Shown here: piece by piece, positions 21,662 through 52,582 of the stretch
How the letters are laid out: each line of letters begins with the position of its first letter
Position numbering within the stretch: position 1 is the first letter of the stretch
From: Hemicordylus capensis
Lineage: Eukaryota > Chordata > Lepidosauria > Squamata > Cordylidae
Assembly (NCBI RefSeq): GCF_027244095.1
Contig: NC_069662.1
Span: 143,424,294 to 143,488,293 of the forward strand
DNA length: 64,000 bases
Reading direction: 5' to 3'
Position numbers and translations under genes: made by a program
The notes under the pieces: generated by a model
What the model was told of the DNA's origin: nothing
Database searches by the model: none
Seen by the model: the letters and a program-made list of their open reading frames with translations, nothing else

Positions 21662-24545
21662 AGAGACAATAATATAAAAGCCTGGGTAAAAAGTCACAAT
21701 TTGACATGCTTTCTAAAAACTGTGATGGAGACTGAGGAGCAGATACCCACCAGGAGATCATTCCAGAGTCTGGGGGCAGCAACAGAGAAGGCCCTGTCCT
21801 GAGTGCACGACAACCAAGCCTCTCTCATTGTCGGCACCCGGAGCAGAGCCCCCTCAGATGACCTTGTCAAGCGGGCAGCAACCCTTGGGAGCAGGCAGTC
21901 CCTCAAGTATCCCGGGCCCAAACTGTTAAGGGCTTTAAAGGTCAAAACCAGCACCTTGAATTGGACCCGGAAACAATCTGGCAGCCAGTGCAGCTCTTTC
22001 AGAATGGGTGTGATGTGCTCCTACCGGACAGCTCCAGATAAAACCCTAGCTGTCGCATTCTGCACTAGCTGTAGTTTCCGGATATTTTTCAAGGGCAGCC
22101 CCACGTAGAGTACTACGGTAATCCAGCTGTTATGTGACTAAGGCATGGGTAACTGTGGCCAGATCTGCCTTCTCGAGAAAGGGACGCAGCTGGTGCCGAA
22201 GCCGTGCAAAGGCACCCCTGGCCACCGCCTCCACCTGAGCTTCCAAAAGCAGAGCTGGGTGCAGTAGTACCCCCAAGCTGCGTACTTGCTCCTTCAAGGG
22301 GAGTGCAACCCCATCCAGAACTGGTAAAATCTCCTCATCCCGATTGGCTCTCCTGCTGACCAACAGTACCTCCGTCTTGTCTGGATTCAATTTCAGTTTA
22401 TTAGCCCACATCCAGCCCATCACGGCCTCCAGCCCCCGATTCAGGACATCCACCGCCTCCCTAGGGTCAGGTGACAAGGAGAGATAGAGTTGAGTGTCAT
22501 CTGCATATTACTGACAACTCAGTCCACGTCCCCGGATGACCTCTCCCAGCGGTTTCACATAGATGTTAAACAGCATGGGGGATGATTGAACCCTGCAGGA
22601 CCCCACAGGCCAGTGGCCCCGGAGCCAAGCAGTAGTCCCCCAGCACCACCTTCCGGACTCTCACCCCAAGAAAGGACTGGAACCACTGCAACACAGTACC
22701 TCCGATTCCCATAGTCGAGAGGCGGCCCAGAAGGATACCATGGTCGATGGTATCCAATGCCACCGAGACAGGGGCGTAACTACCTTTAGGCAAGGGGAGG
22801 CGGCTGCCTGGGGGCCCCCAGGCCTCGAGGGGCCCCCCAGAGGCAAGTCACATGAGGCAAGTCACATGACTATATATTGTGGAGTGTGTGCACGCATCTG
22901 TGAGGGGCCAATTTTAAAATTTTGTCTCTGGGCCCACTCCAGCCTTGTTACGCCCCTGCACCGAGAGGTCTACCAGAACCAACAGGGACACATTCCCCTG
23001 TCTAGTTCCCGGCATAGGTCATCCACTAGAGCAACCAAGGCAGTCTCAGTCCCATATCTGGGGCGGAAGCCAGACTGAAAAGGGTCCAGATAATCCGTAT
23101 CATCCAAGACCCTCTGCAGCTGGGACGCCACCACACGCTCTATCACCTTGCCCAAAAAGGGCAAGTTAGAGACCGGTCTATAGTTGTCCAGGTTGGAGGG
23201 ATCAAGTGAGGGCTTTTTAAAATAATGGTCTTACCATCGCCTCCTTGAGGCACAATGGCATCCTGCTCTCCCTTAATGAGGCATTAATAATCGCCTCCAA
23301 CCATCTACCTGTACCCTCCCTGGCAGCTTTTATTAGCCATGAAGGGCAAGGGTCAAGAGCACACGATGTCGCCCGCACACTGCCCAGGATCTTGTCCACA
23401 TCCTCAGGCCTCACCAACTGAAAATAATCCAACACAATGGTACCAGATGGTACCAGAGGCACGTCTGCCAGAACTGCCAAAACTCTGGAGTTCAAATCGG
23501 CATGGATGCGAGCGACTTTATCCGCAAAGTGACACACAAACTGATCACAGTGGGCTTGTAGATAATTCCTCCCCCATTACCTAGGGGGATGTGTGCAGCA
23601 ATATATTTGCTACACGGAACAGCTCTGCCGGTCTGCACTGAGCAGATGCAATGGAGGCGGAGAAAAAGGCGGAGCAGAGGCAATGGAGGCGGTGGGGGCG
23701 CTGCCCCCACCACCACAGAGTAGTCCCTAAAATGGGCTCTAGCCAGTATTTGGTCATATTCATCACAACTCTTCCTCCAGCGTTGTTCCAGCCGTCGCCC
23801 AAGTTGTTTCATCGCCCTAATCTCCAAGAAAAACCAAGGAGCAGATCGGGCTCCACCAAGCCGGAGAGGGTGTTTAGGAGCAACCATGTCAACAGCCTAG
23901 GCCATCTCTTCATTTCAGAGATCAACCAGGGCCTCGACAGGGTCACCAGCTCTGAACACTGGAAACTCCCCGGGGGCCGTCTGGAATCCAAACGGATCCA
24001 TAAGCCTCTGGGGGTGGACCATTCTAATCAGTACATCGCCCCTGCAGAGGGCAGACAGAGCAGTCAAACTAAACTCCACCAGATGTTGATCTGTCCATGA
24101 CAAGGGAGTTGTCTCAAATTCCTCCACCTCCAGATCATTTATTTCCCGGTCGGCAAAAACCAGATCCATAGTATGTCCTGCCATGTGGGTAGGGCCTGAT
24201 ACCAACTGAGACAGGCCCATGGTTGCCATGGAGGCCTTGAAATCCTGAGCCGCACCCACTAGGGGGGCCTCAGCATGGACATTGAAATCCTCAATAACAA
24301 TAAGCTTGGGGGAACCCAAGGCCACCTCCGAGACCACCCCCGACAGCTCCGGTAGGGAGACTGAAGTGCAGCGAGGTGGTCGGTACACCAGCAGAATCCT
24401 CAGCCTATCTCGGAGGCCCACCCTCAAGGACAAACACTCAAAATTCTGAGACCGCCTGACTGGGCCCCTGGAAATGGGAAGGATCTCTCGATAGATAACT
24501 GCAACGCCCCCTCCCCGACCCTTGAGGCGGGGCTGTTGCATGATC
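21662..24545 (-). mobile_element. L2-type LINE, ORF2 nearly full length
   Basis: Read on the minus strand: endonuclease (MQQPRLKGRGGGVAVIYRE, LIVIEDFNVHAEAPLVGAAQ, GLSQLVSGPTHMAGHTMDLV, about 24541-23915), linker (LGRRLEQRWRKS), RT (DYLDPFQSGFRPRYGTETAL, VALDTIDHGILLGRLSTMG, LACGVLQGS) and the C-terminus (GWMWANKLKLNPDKTEVLL, APRLWNDLLVGI). At least five frame changes make it inactive. It is split by a 190-bp hAT MITE. This is the most complete L2 in the window. Confidence 0.88.
22769..22958. mobile_element. hAT MITE with perfect TIR and 8-bp target duplication
   Basis: 190 bp bounded by CAGGGGCGTAAC and GTTACGCCCCTG, perfectly inverted over 12 bases. The 8-bp duplication CACCGAGA lies at 22761-22768 and 22959-22966. 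It interrupts L2 ORF2. No transposase is encoded. Confidence 0.93.
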
Positions 24546-24890
24546 TTATATTTGAAAATATATTTTCAAATCTGGATTGCAGCCCACCCCCACTTTAAGA
24601 CTTTCAATACAGCCATCAAAATTACTTAGCTACACAGTAACAGTGGCTGACATACTGGCTAAATTACTCAAGAGTTCTAATGAAATTAAGCAGTCATTCA
24701 GAGCAACTCTTAAGGATTACTAAAGCTAGAGTTAATTTAAAATTGCTTCCAATTCCTGCTGGTTTGTACCAAAGCAATGTTTGGAGTTGCTTGCCACTAC
24801 ATAGATGTTAACAAAAATAAGTTGCTGTTTCTCTAACTCAGACTATTAAAGTGTCAAAGTGCCTTAACCTCATCTAACAACTAGACCTTG
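24546..24890. other. No gene seen
   Basis: 24640-24735 faintly resembles 36290-36350 ('ctgaaattaagtagtcac'), an unnamed dispersed repeat. Confidence 0.4.
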
Positions 24891-25337
24891 AGGCTATTCT
24901 CACGAGCAGCCAAGACTGGGCTAGGGCAGCTAAGCCCAGGCTTGGCTGCCCGTGGGAACCGCCGGGAGCCAACTGTCTCCCAGGTGCAAACCTGCCTAAG
25001 GAGTCTGCCTCTTAAGTGAGGTCAAGGGAGCAAGTGCTCCCTCAGCCCCATTGAACTGATTGTCTGTCAGCACCTGCTGCTTTCAGCCAGTGCTGAAACA
25101 CTGACTGGCACCCACCCTTTGCTGGGGGGTGGGGGGATCATCACAATGCGTGATGCATTGTGGGGTTTCCGGGGGCTGGGACGATGCATCCTGACCCCTG
25201 CACTACCTGTAGTAGCCATGGACTATCTGGGCACACGATCCATGCACCCAGCAACTTCACACTGCTCGTCTGCGGGGAAGGCGAGCTCCTGCTGCCTGCC
25301 CTCAAGCCCTCTCACTCAATCATGAGAATGGTCTCTT
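24891..25337. mobile_element. MITE with CATTCTCA-type inverted ends
   Basis: The left GAGGCTATTCTCACGAGC and the reversed right GAGACCATTCTCATGATTG match in 12 of the first 16 bases. The body is GC-rich. About 447 bp. No clean target duplication is visible, so the superfamily is open (hAT is possible). Confidence 0.45.
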
Positions 25338-27670
25338 TGTGTCAACTTAAAATTAACCATTTCTTGAATAGTTTTTGCTAATAGCAGCATTACAGTACCG
25401 GAAAGGCATCATTTCTCAGAAATCACAAGGCTGTTAATTTGGGTAACTGAGGTGGTATCCTAAGAAAGAGATGACGAAGCACAATTGAAATAAGCGAGTC
25501 AAGTTAGTCATGACTAAGAAGTCCCATTATTCAATGGAGTTTAAGCCCTTTGCTGAATGTGTGTACAGGTGTGTGTGTGTGTGACTGTACATGCATTCAT
25601 TTTAAAAGTGAACCTGGGTACAGGCCCTTCTCAAATGCAGGTACAGATAGGAAGTGTCCCATATGTGTACTGAAAATAAAGTCTGAATAGGGCTTTAGTG
25701 ATGACTCACTTTCTTAGGACACAGCTCTATAGATTTCATTTCAATAAACTTGAGGTTTAATTATTTCAGTCACTTCAGGGAATACATAATGCTCAAAATA
25801 TTCAATTTGATTACGTTCACATTTATACTTAGTTGAAAATACTGTATAAAAACAATCTCCCATTCAGAACAGCTGTCTTCATCAGAAAACACTGATTTTG
25901 TAATATCTTTCTAAATTATTTTACACAAATAGGGTTCCAGACCAAAATAATATTTTGCACAGCTCTCAGAAAGGCTAGCATAAGGCAAAATTACAATTCC
26001 GTATCACTTGCAGGGCTAACATCACAAAATATTTGGCTTATTTCAACCGTAGAGGCTAAAAAGTATGCTACCAGGGAATCACTGCATATCTGTATTGCTT
26101 GGATTTTCTTAGAAAACAGCAATACATATAAATGCCTCCATCAAAATTATTTCAAAGGCACTTTCGGAAAAGATAAGGCCATTTCTCACAAAATTTAATA
26201 GGCAAGCTTGAAGATGCCCAGTGATTAAAGCTTCTTCCATCGCATTCCCATCTGCTTTTTAGCCCAATCCTACTCATGTTTAACCCAAACAAACTTATTT
26301 ATTTAGTGAACTAACACTGACTTCAATGGGGCTTATTCATAAGCATATATAGGATTGCATCCTCAGACTAAGGAATATCAGAAACAAGGGCCATGACATA
26401 TTTGCATTCACAGCAGCTGGCTCCATATAAGAAACCCCTGAAGTTGTAACAGTGCAATTTAAACCAGATGGGGAGTGCCTGCTGCTTTACAACCTAAATA
26501 GTTAGCAGAATCTCCCCTGATATACAGGTGTACTAGTCTCCCTGGAATACCAGAATGAGATTAAGGCTTGCTAAATTTGGTTAGTTGCAGCAGCTATTAT
26601 GTTTCATCTTATACATTACTCTTCTGTTGAAGTCAATCTTAGAATATTTATTTTAAAGAAAGCTTGTGTCCTATTTGTTGAAATCTGATACAGGACATTT
26701 TCTATTTAGAGTGTTGGTCAAAGCTAGTTAGAGATGGATGATGAATGTCTACAAGTCCACCTTGACAAACATCAGGGTTCTTTTGGGTGGGGATGGAAGT
26801 AATCTTTTTAAGTAATTACAAAAATTCTAGGGCTTTTGTGAGCTTGCAACCCCTGCTCCCAATTATCATCCCCATCCCATGCCAAAGTTTAAAAAGTGCA
26901 AAACTCTTATCTTGGGGAGTATATGTATATAAAAAAGAGAGGGAAAGAAAGAGCAGGTCTCTGTTGTGCTCCTGCCTGGATGCTCAAGTGGAAAACTGGT
27001 ATGTTTAAGTATGCTCAGAAGCTTCGTTTCTACTTCAGCAGATGAGCATGGATCAGAAGAGAGAGATCTTCCTGCCTAGTGAGACTGGCTCAAGGACTTT
27101 GCCCCTGCCATCACCATGGTAAGCTTTTTCCTTTTGAACATTGTAAAAGGAGAAGGACTGGTAAGGAAGGGCAGACAAGTCATTGCAATCTATTTCAAGG
27201 ATCAGCCCAGATATAGATCTTGGGTTGGTTTGGAATAAATTGCAATGGAAGTTTTCCCCCAGCAGGGTTAAAATCCCTGCCCTCCCCCCATTTTTTTTAC
27301 CCCTCCCTAAAAAAATGTCATCCCATCTCTAAAAGCAGAAAAAGGTACTGCCACTTTCTGTAATAGTGTGGTGCTTCAGGTAAGGTTAGAAGGCTATTCG
27401 CAGAGCATTTTGTTAAAACAGAATAGTTTTAAATAGGCATCTGAACAACCTGCACCCCATCCTACTTAAGTGCTCAGTGAACTGCACCATGAAGAAAAGC
27501 ATAAAATGTGTAACAGAACAAGAACACATGCCTTTAGGGAGTCTTCTAATAAACCTCAGACAGTAAATTAGAAAGAGGCATCCTACATCTCAAGGCACTT
27601 TTACCTTTCAGAACTAATTAAAATTAATGTGATTATGGCATGTAAGGTAGGACTGAACATAAGGTAGACT
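25338..27670. other. Mostly unique DNA between MITE and PTCHD3-type gene
   Basis: Holds the likely 3' UTR of the PTCHD3-type gene at its right end, the candidate plus-strand exon at 26926-27118, a (tg)n run at about 25568, and an amniote-type palindromic repeat at 26268-26376 ('cttcaatggggcttattcat...aggattgcatcc'). Otherwise I see no repeat. Confidence 0.45.
26926..27118 (+). other. Candidate first exon with TATA box and splice donor (unproven)
   Basis: A TATATAA box lies at 26926-26932. About 115 bases further on, an ATG at 27042 opens 25 codons (MSMDQKREIFLPSETGSRTL, then PLPSP) that run without a stop into a good donor, CCATG|GTAAGC, with GT at 27119. An upstream ATG (26979) opens a short frame that ends at the TGA overlapping this ATG. 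The surrounding DNA shows no repeat. I do not recognise the peptide. A chance arrangement is quite possible. If real, the transcript would run antisense through the PTCHD3-type gene. Confidence 0.22.
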
Positions 27671-47263
<19,593 letters not shown>

Positions 47264-47500
47264 CTCTGCCCCCTTGTTCGCGCTTTCCTTCCCTGGCAAC
47301 TGCACTAGTCCGCGTTGCCTTCTCTTCGCCGGGGACGGTCGGAAGAGCCGCGGCCGTACGTTTTGATGCTACCTACTACAAAGCCTTCGCAGTGAGCCAT
47401 GATGGTTTCACTTTCTGGTCCGTTACATGCTGCGGAGGAGGACGTCAGCGCAGGAAGAGGAAAAATATAGACACTGGGCGAATATTTGCATATTGAATAA
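47264..47500 (-). promoter_or_regulatory. Likely promoter and 5' UTR region of the PTCHD3-type gene
   Basis: Upstream of the ATG the GC-rich island continues to about 47460. In the minus-strand direction one sees an octamer motif ATGCAAAT (47491-47484), a TATA-like TCTATATTTTT (about 47470-47460) and a CRE-like TGACGTC (47447-47441). Their order and spacing suit a start site near 47435, with a 5' UTR of about 170 nt. These are short motifs seen by eye, and no transcript evidence is available. Confidence 0.35.
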
Positions 47501-48008
47501 ATAATGAACTGCCTGACCGCAGACACAAAGGCACGCTGGCGTAAACACACAATTTATGCTACAAAACGCTTCAGAGTATTTGAGTCCGTCCGCTTCAGAC
47601 AAGAAGATGCCCACCGGCACACGTGATCAGGACGGAGTTGCTCCGGACCACACCCATTCTGATGTCAAAAGAGGATGGCCGGATAGTACGTACAGACGAC
47701 GCCCTCCTGTAACGGAACGGAAGCGCTTCGCTGTCATCAAGCTGTTTGGTGGAGTGCGAAGCGTTGTTGAATAGTCGCTAGGCGCTTGAGGAGGCTTGGT
47801 TCACATTTTCCTTTGATTTGCAAGGAAGTTGAGAGATCTCAGTGTGTGACACTGGCTTCCTCTTCTGATCGTTACGACTCGGGTATTGTGTCGCCTAAAT
47901 TAGTATTGCATAGCCTTAATGGGGGTTGGCCATCTCTTCTGTTTTTGCTATTTGGCCCCTTTTTGTTTAAAGGGGAAATTCAAAGGATAGAACTAGGTAA
48001 CTGTGGGA
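47501..48008. other. Upstream of the PTCHD3-type gene, no gene recognised
   Basis: CpG content stays fairly high to about 47760, and a 72-codon plus-strand frame (47556-47774) exists. It matches no family I know. A divergent non-coding transcript is possible but unsupported. Confidence 0.3.
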
Positions 48009-48236
48009 AGAGAGCTGGTCTTGTGGTAGCAAGTATGACTTGTCCCCTTAGCTAAACAGGGTCTACCCTGCTTGCATATATAAATGGGATACTAGGAGAA
48101 GTGAGCACTGTAAGATATTCCCCTCAGGAGATGAAGCCACTCTGGGAAGAGCAGAAGGTTTCAAGTTTCCTCCCTGGCATCTCCAGGATAGGGCTGAGAG
48201 AGACTCCTGCCTGCAACCTTGGAGAAGCCGCTGCCA
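48009..48236 (+). repeat. 5S rRNA-headed SINE, tail replaced
   Basis: 'gagctggtcttgtggtagc', '5S-like agctaaacagggtctacc' and 'gagagagactcctgcctgc'. Its LINE-like tail is cut at about 48236. Confidence 0.8.
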
Positions 48237-48420
48237 GAGGCGTATCTAGAGAAAATAGCACCTAGGGCAAGCACTGAAATTCCGCCTCTCCACCATCCAA
48301 ACATCTGACACCCATTTTTCAGATAACTTTACCATCATATCTGCTCAGAATTACAAGTCAAGCTCGGGGAAATAACAGTTGGGCCTTGTGCCTGATCCAG
48401 CAGGGCTGTTCTTATGGCCT
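48237..48420. repeat. hAT-like end followed by a CR1-type tail
   Basis: Starts 'cagaggcgtatctagag', a hAT-type left end, with no right end. From 48385, 'gggccttgtgcctgatccag' is the CR1-type terminus on the plus strand. Confidence 0.4.
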
Positions 48421-48860
48421 ATCTCATCCTGATGCCTTCTGGGCTTGTGTCTTCAAGAGGTGGTACAGGGCTGCCCTCTTTTGGAGTTATTGCTGCTACT
48501 TGCTGAAATAGTCCTGTAAATGAGCTCTGAATTGAGGCATTATCTCTTCTATGACTTGGGTCACCATAGACTTTCAAAAGATTAGACAATAGTGGGGGGT
48601 GGGAGGCATTTTCCAGGTGAGGAGGGGGCAGGTGGCCAGTGATGATTCCTCAGATTTCGATCTATGAACTGGGAATTTGCTAGCTCAATTTCACCTGGAG
48701 TTCAAAAGGTGGACCACTGTTCTCTTTTATCCTCAGCCCATTCTCCACCTGCATGTGGGAAGAACAATCCTAGTCTACTTTAGTGGGCTGTTCTGTTGTA
48801 AGGATTATTGAGATGTTGACTCACAAATTAGCCAGTCAAAGCATCTATATGTGTACAGAT
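48421..48860. other. No gene seen
   Basis: Nothing recognised. Confidence 0.45.
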
Positions 48861-49092
48861 TATTATTTAATATTATTATTTACATTTTATATCCCGTTCA
48901 TCCTCCAAGGAGCCCAGAGCAGTGTACTACATACTTAAGTTTCTCCTCACAACAACCCTGTGAAGTAGGTTAGGCTGAGAGAGAAGTGACTGGCCCAGAG
49001 TCATCCAGCAAGTATCATGGCTGAATGGGGATTTGAACTCAGGTCTCCACGGTCCTAGTCCAGCACTCTAACCACTACACCACGCTAGCTCC
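48861..49092 (-). repeat. MIR-like CORE-SINE
   Basis: Full reverse copy from 'atatcccgttcatcctcc' to 'ctctaaccactacaccacg'. Confidence 0.85.
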
Positions 49093-49837
49093 AGATACAT
49101 GTACATTGATTATAAAAAGTGTCGATTATAAATACAGTTCCATCCTATATCAGGCATAAATGGTGAAGCTGTCATTTGTGAAAAGAAACTGGAGCATTCA
49201 GAATGCAACTTGAAAGCCTTTGTAGCCTGAATTATATATAATCTCCTGTAACAGAATCAACTCTCACACCTGTTAAACCACCAGGCTGTGATTAAACCAC
49301 CAAAATGGCTTCCTGGTGCAGCTGATTTCTCATGAGAAACCTTTTTGCCTTCCAGACAACAAACCAACATGTTACACATTGTGTACATTGTAGACCTTCA
49401 CAACGGGCTTAGTGAATGATCTGGGAGCACCAGTATTATTGAATTTAAGTGAGTGCACAGGGGAGACTCCTAGGCACCTCTCACAAGCTGTTCTGAGCTT
49501 TCTCATGGAAGAGCAGGGTGTAATATGATGAAATAAATTAATGGTCTGTTAAACCCAACTTCTGAAAAACTAATATGCATCTAATTAATCACAACTACTC
49601 TGGTCCAGCTAGGGCCCTTACATGCAAGGAAGCAGGCACACACATTTCCAGCTGTATGAGGAACTTCACATATGTTGCCTCCCTCCCTGCTCCCAATTCT
49701 TACTGCTGAGGCAGCACAGATATAGCCTTCTTCAGAAAGCAGGAATCACACCTATCAGCTATTCAGAGAGGTACTGGAGACTGGGTGTAGTCCTTCCCTT
49801 TCCTGATCAGCATGATTATTGCATTTCAAGGGCTTTT
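49093..49837. other. No gene seen
   Basis: Nothing recognised. Confidence 0.45.
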
Positions 49838-49992
49838 AACATAAAAACAGCCCTGCTGGATCAGGCCTAAGGCCCATCTAGTCTGGCATCCTGTTTCACA
49901 CAGTGTCCCACCAGATGCCGCTGGAAGCCTACAGGCAGGAGTTGAGGGCATGCCCTCTCTCCTGCTATTACTCCCCTGCAGCTGGTACTCAG
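49838..49992 (-). repeat. CR1 LINE 3' end
   Basis: 'aacagccctgctggatcagg' through 'ggcaggagttgagggcatgc' matches the 3' UTR of the CR1 at 3465-3610. Confidence 0.75.
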
Positions 49993-50155
49993 AGGGATCC
50001 TTATTTATATATCACCATCCATTTATATGGTGCATTTCCAAGGATGAGAAGACAGGATCCTTCTCCAAGGGACTTATAATCTTGGTAAATATAAACACAA
50101 ATAGGGAGACAACAGAGAAAGGGGAGGAAAGTAGAGGTGAGGTAAACAAGAAAAA

Positions 50156-50928
50156 TCTTTATAATTAATTCTCTTAGCCAGCCAGCATGGGGATGTGGCA
50201 AGGCAATGCTTGTGCGGCGAGGGAGGCACCTGATTGGCTGAGCTCTGTTTGGCCGGCGGAGGCACCTGATTGGCTGAGCTCTGTTTGGCTGGTGGAGCCG
50301 CCTGATTGGCTGGGCATGGTTGGCCCGCGTTGTGAGGAGGAGCCGTCTGGGCTGCAGCCTGGGCTGGAAGGCGGGAGGCAGTGGCAAGGATTGGCCCTCT
50401 GCCTGGCGCCAGAGAGGGTGAGTGGGATATGCATGCCTTGGGACAAGTGTGCCCAGGATTTGGCGGTGGAACTCTCGTGACATGCTGCGGGAGTTCCGAA
50501 GTGGGGACTGAGGAGGAGAGGGGGAAGAAAGTGCTGGCAATGGCCACCTGCCAGTGGGTAGAGGGAGGGGGAGAGGCGGTGGTGGGGAGAGAGAGAGGCG
50601 GTGGCGGGCGGTGGGGAGAGAGAGAGGTGGCGGCAGGCAGTGGAGAGAGAGAGAGGTGGCGGCAGGCGGTGGAGAGAGAGAGGCGGCGGTGGGTGGCGGG
50701 GAGATAGAGAGGCGGCGGCGGGCAGACGGGAGGGAGAAAAAATGGCGGTGGGGCCCTTCTTGGCCGCCCACAGCGGCTCTGCGTGGGGGAGGAACGGGAG
50801 GGGATGAGGACTGGAGAGTGCGGGCCAGAGGGAAGGGGAAGAGACAAGAGACTGGGGCAGGAGGAAGAGGGAGGGGGAAACAGTCGGCCCCAAAGCGCCG
50901 CACAGATGCTCTGTGCGGGGTTGGCTAG
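50156..50928 (+). mobile_element. Non-autonomous Helitron, complete ends (773 bp)
   Basis: Starts A|TCTTTATAATTAATTC and ends with hairpin GCACAGA-tgc-TCTGTGC, then GGGGTTGG CTAG|T. The body has three direct copies of about 36 bp, each holding GATTGGCTG (50222-50320), and a purine-rich minisatellite at 50570-50735. Long frames here are compositional. No Rep/helicase is present. Confidence 0.85.
50570..50735 (+). repeat. Minisatellite, units of about 29-31 bp
   Basis: About five units of 'gagagagagaggyggcggc' plus 'gggcrgtggg'. It lies wholly inside the Helitron. Confidence 0.75.
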
Positions 50929-51002
50929 TATGTGATTATTTCAGTTACACATACTTGGGCTTAGTTACGGTAGGGTGTTGGGATCAGGGAGTTGTGCCAA
51001 AG

Positions 51003-51296
51003 GAGCACAATATTTAGTTATTTAGTTAGTTAGTTAGTTATTTGATTTCTATACCACCCTTCCAAAAATAGCTCAGGGCGGTTTACACAGAGAAATAATA
51101 AATAAAAATAAGATGGAACCCTGTCCCCAAAGGGCACACAATCTAAAAAGAAACGTGAGATACACACCAGCAACAGCCACTGGAGGGATGCTGTGCTGGG
51201 GATGGATAGGGCCAGTTACTCTCCCCCTGCTAAATAAAGAGAATCACCACGTTAAAAGGTGCCTCTTAGCCAAGTTAGCAGGGGTATATTTGACAG
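51003..51296 (-). repeat. LINE 3'-tail repeat, family X
   Basis: (tagt)n, then 'tttctataccacccttcc', 'ggctcagggcggtttacac' type end and 'ggatgctgtgctggggatgg' in reverse. Confidence 0.7.
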
Positions 51297-52510
51297 CAGT
51301 GCATATGCAGAGTTGGCCCGGGGCCAACATTCTCCATGTCTTATAGACACTGAACAAGATCTCTTAAGCAAGCAGCATAGATGGGAAGATCACAGAATTT
51401 TAAATGCACCTTACATGTAATGGAATAATTACAAATAGGGAATGGGAAGGAGTCAATGAAAGTTCAGTCATAAACATGAATCTGATAGAGATTGGCTCAT
51501 GAGATTCTCAAGAAGGGGAATTTAAAATGAGAAAGTCAGAGATGAGCAAGAGGAGAAGAAAGATGTGTTCTGTACAATAATTGCAAGCTAATGGCATTGA
51601 AAATAAGGATATTAGAACAGCAGCTTTAAAAAAAAAACCCAAGTCTTTAGAAAAACCAAACCCAATAAAGAGCCAAAATGCTTAACATCTCAGGAGAAGG
51701 AGTAAGAAATAAGGCACCAAACCACCTGAAAGAGAATACTCCAGCAGGCCACCAGACTTAGATTCCTCCTCACTGATAACTGCAATGGGTTATTTCTACT
51801 TGGTAGCCGACAGCCAATACTCGCACATACCAAGAGGAGACTTAAAAGTTCAAAGAAACTTTAGTACCTCTGCAGAGTAGCAAAGCGACCGTCAAGGGGA
51901 TAGCTCCCAAAAACAAGACTGACCCAAGATGGTGTCCGTCCAAAGCATTTATACATGAATTGATACATCTGAATACATCATCATTCACAACAAGCCAGCC
52001 CGGCAGCCCGGCTGTACAACTCCATATTAGGCCAACAGGCTTACAATACTACCATTGTTAAAGGAGTGTTTATGCAGCCTCTAGGAGGCAGTTCAGATAC
52101 CAGCGTCGTTCATCACCTCTCCTGACCAGTAGGCCAGAACAAAGGAAGGCATAGAGAATACATGCTATGTTGCAACTTACAAGGTCTGTGTCTGCAAGGC
52201 ACAGAGTATGAGAACCAAAGCATACTAAGCCAGGGAAGATTCTTTCCCACTGACATACATTCAGGAATACAAGCTGGAGGAGACTATTGCTCTTTTCAGC
52301 TACCATCAAAATGGTGTAGCAAGAGCTCAGTTCTCCATTAACTATATACCCTAGGATCAATACATATAGATCAATATGAAATGCTTAGATTCACAGGTAA
52401 CACCACTAAAAAGAAAATGTTCTCCTTTTGCCCAAGAATCCTCCCCACTTTCTTGCCTTACCTTCTCATGTTCCATTATCCCAAAACATTTTTCTCTCAG
52501 CTTGTCTCAT
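51297..52510. other. No gene seen
   Basis: Nothing recognised in 1.2 kb; only short frames. Confidence 0.45.
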
Positions 52511-52582
52511 GGACCATTTGAGCATGTGTGTTGGCCATTTTTAAAATACACAAAATGGCCACTGCACATGCTCAAATGGTCC
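52511..52582. repeat. 72-bp palindrome
   Basis: GGACCATTTGAGCATGTG pairs with CACATGCTCAAATGGTCC, and inside it TGGCCATTTT pairs with AAAATGGCCA, with three unpaired bases per arm. The tail to 52700 ('gccatttgaacatgcg', 'ggcagcctttaaaatggctg') repeats the theme. Probably a fold-back MITE. Confidence 0.7.

Noticed and set aside
47264-47305. Extending exon 1 upstream to 47305
   Set aside because: The codon there is GTG and no in-frame ATG lies between it and 47263; the ATG at 47263 fits the family start.
47556-47774. A divergent small gene upstream of PTCHD3
   Set aside because: A 72-codon frame in CpG-rich DNA with no family match; kept only as a possible transcript region.
50001-50928. Long overlapping frames of 200-300 residues on both strands
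   Set aside because: Pro/Ser/Leu- or Arg/Glu/Gly-rich products of a GC-rich Helitron with tandem repeats; no domain and frames on both strands.
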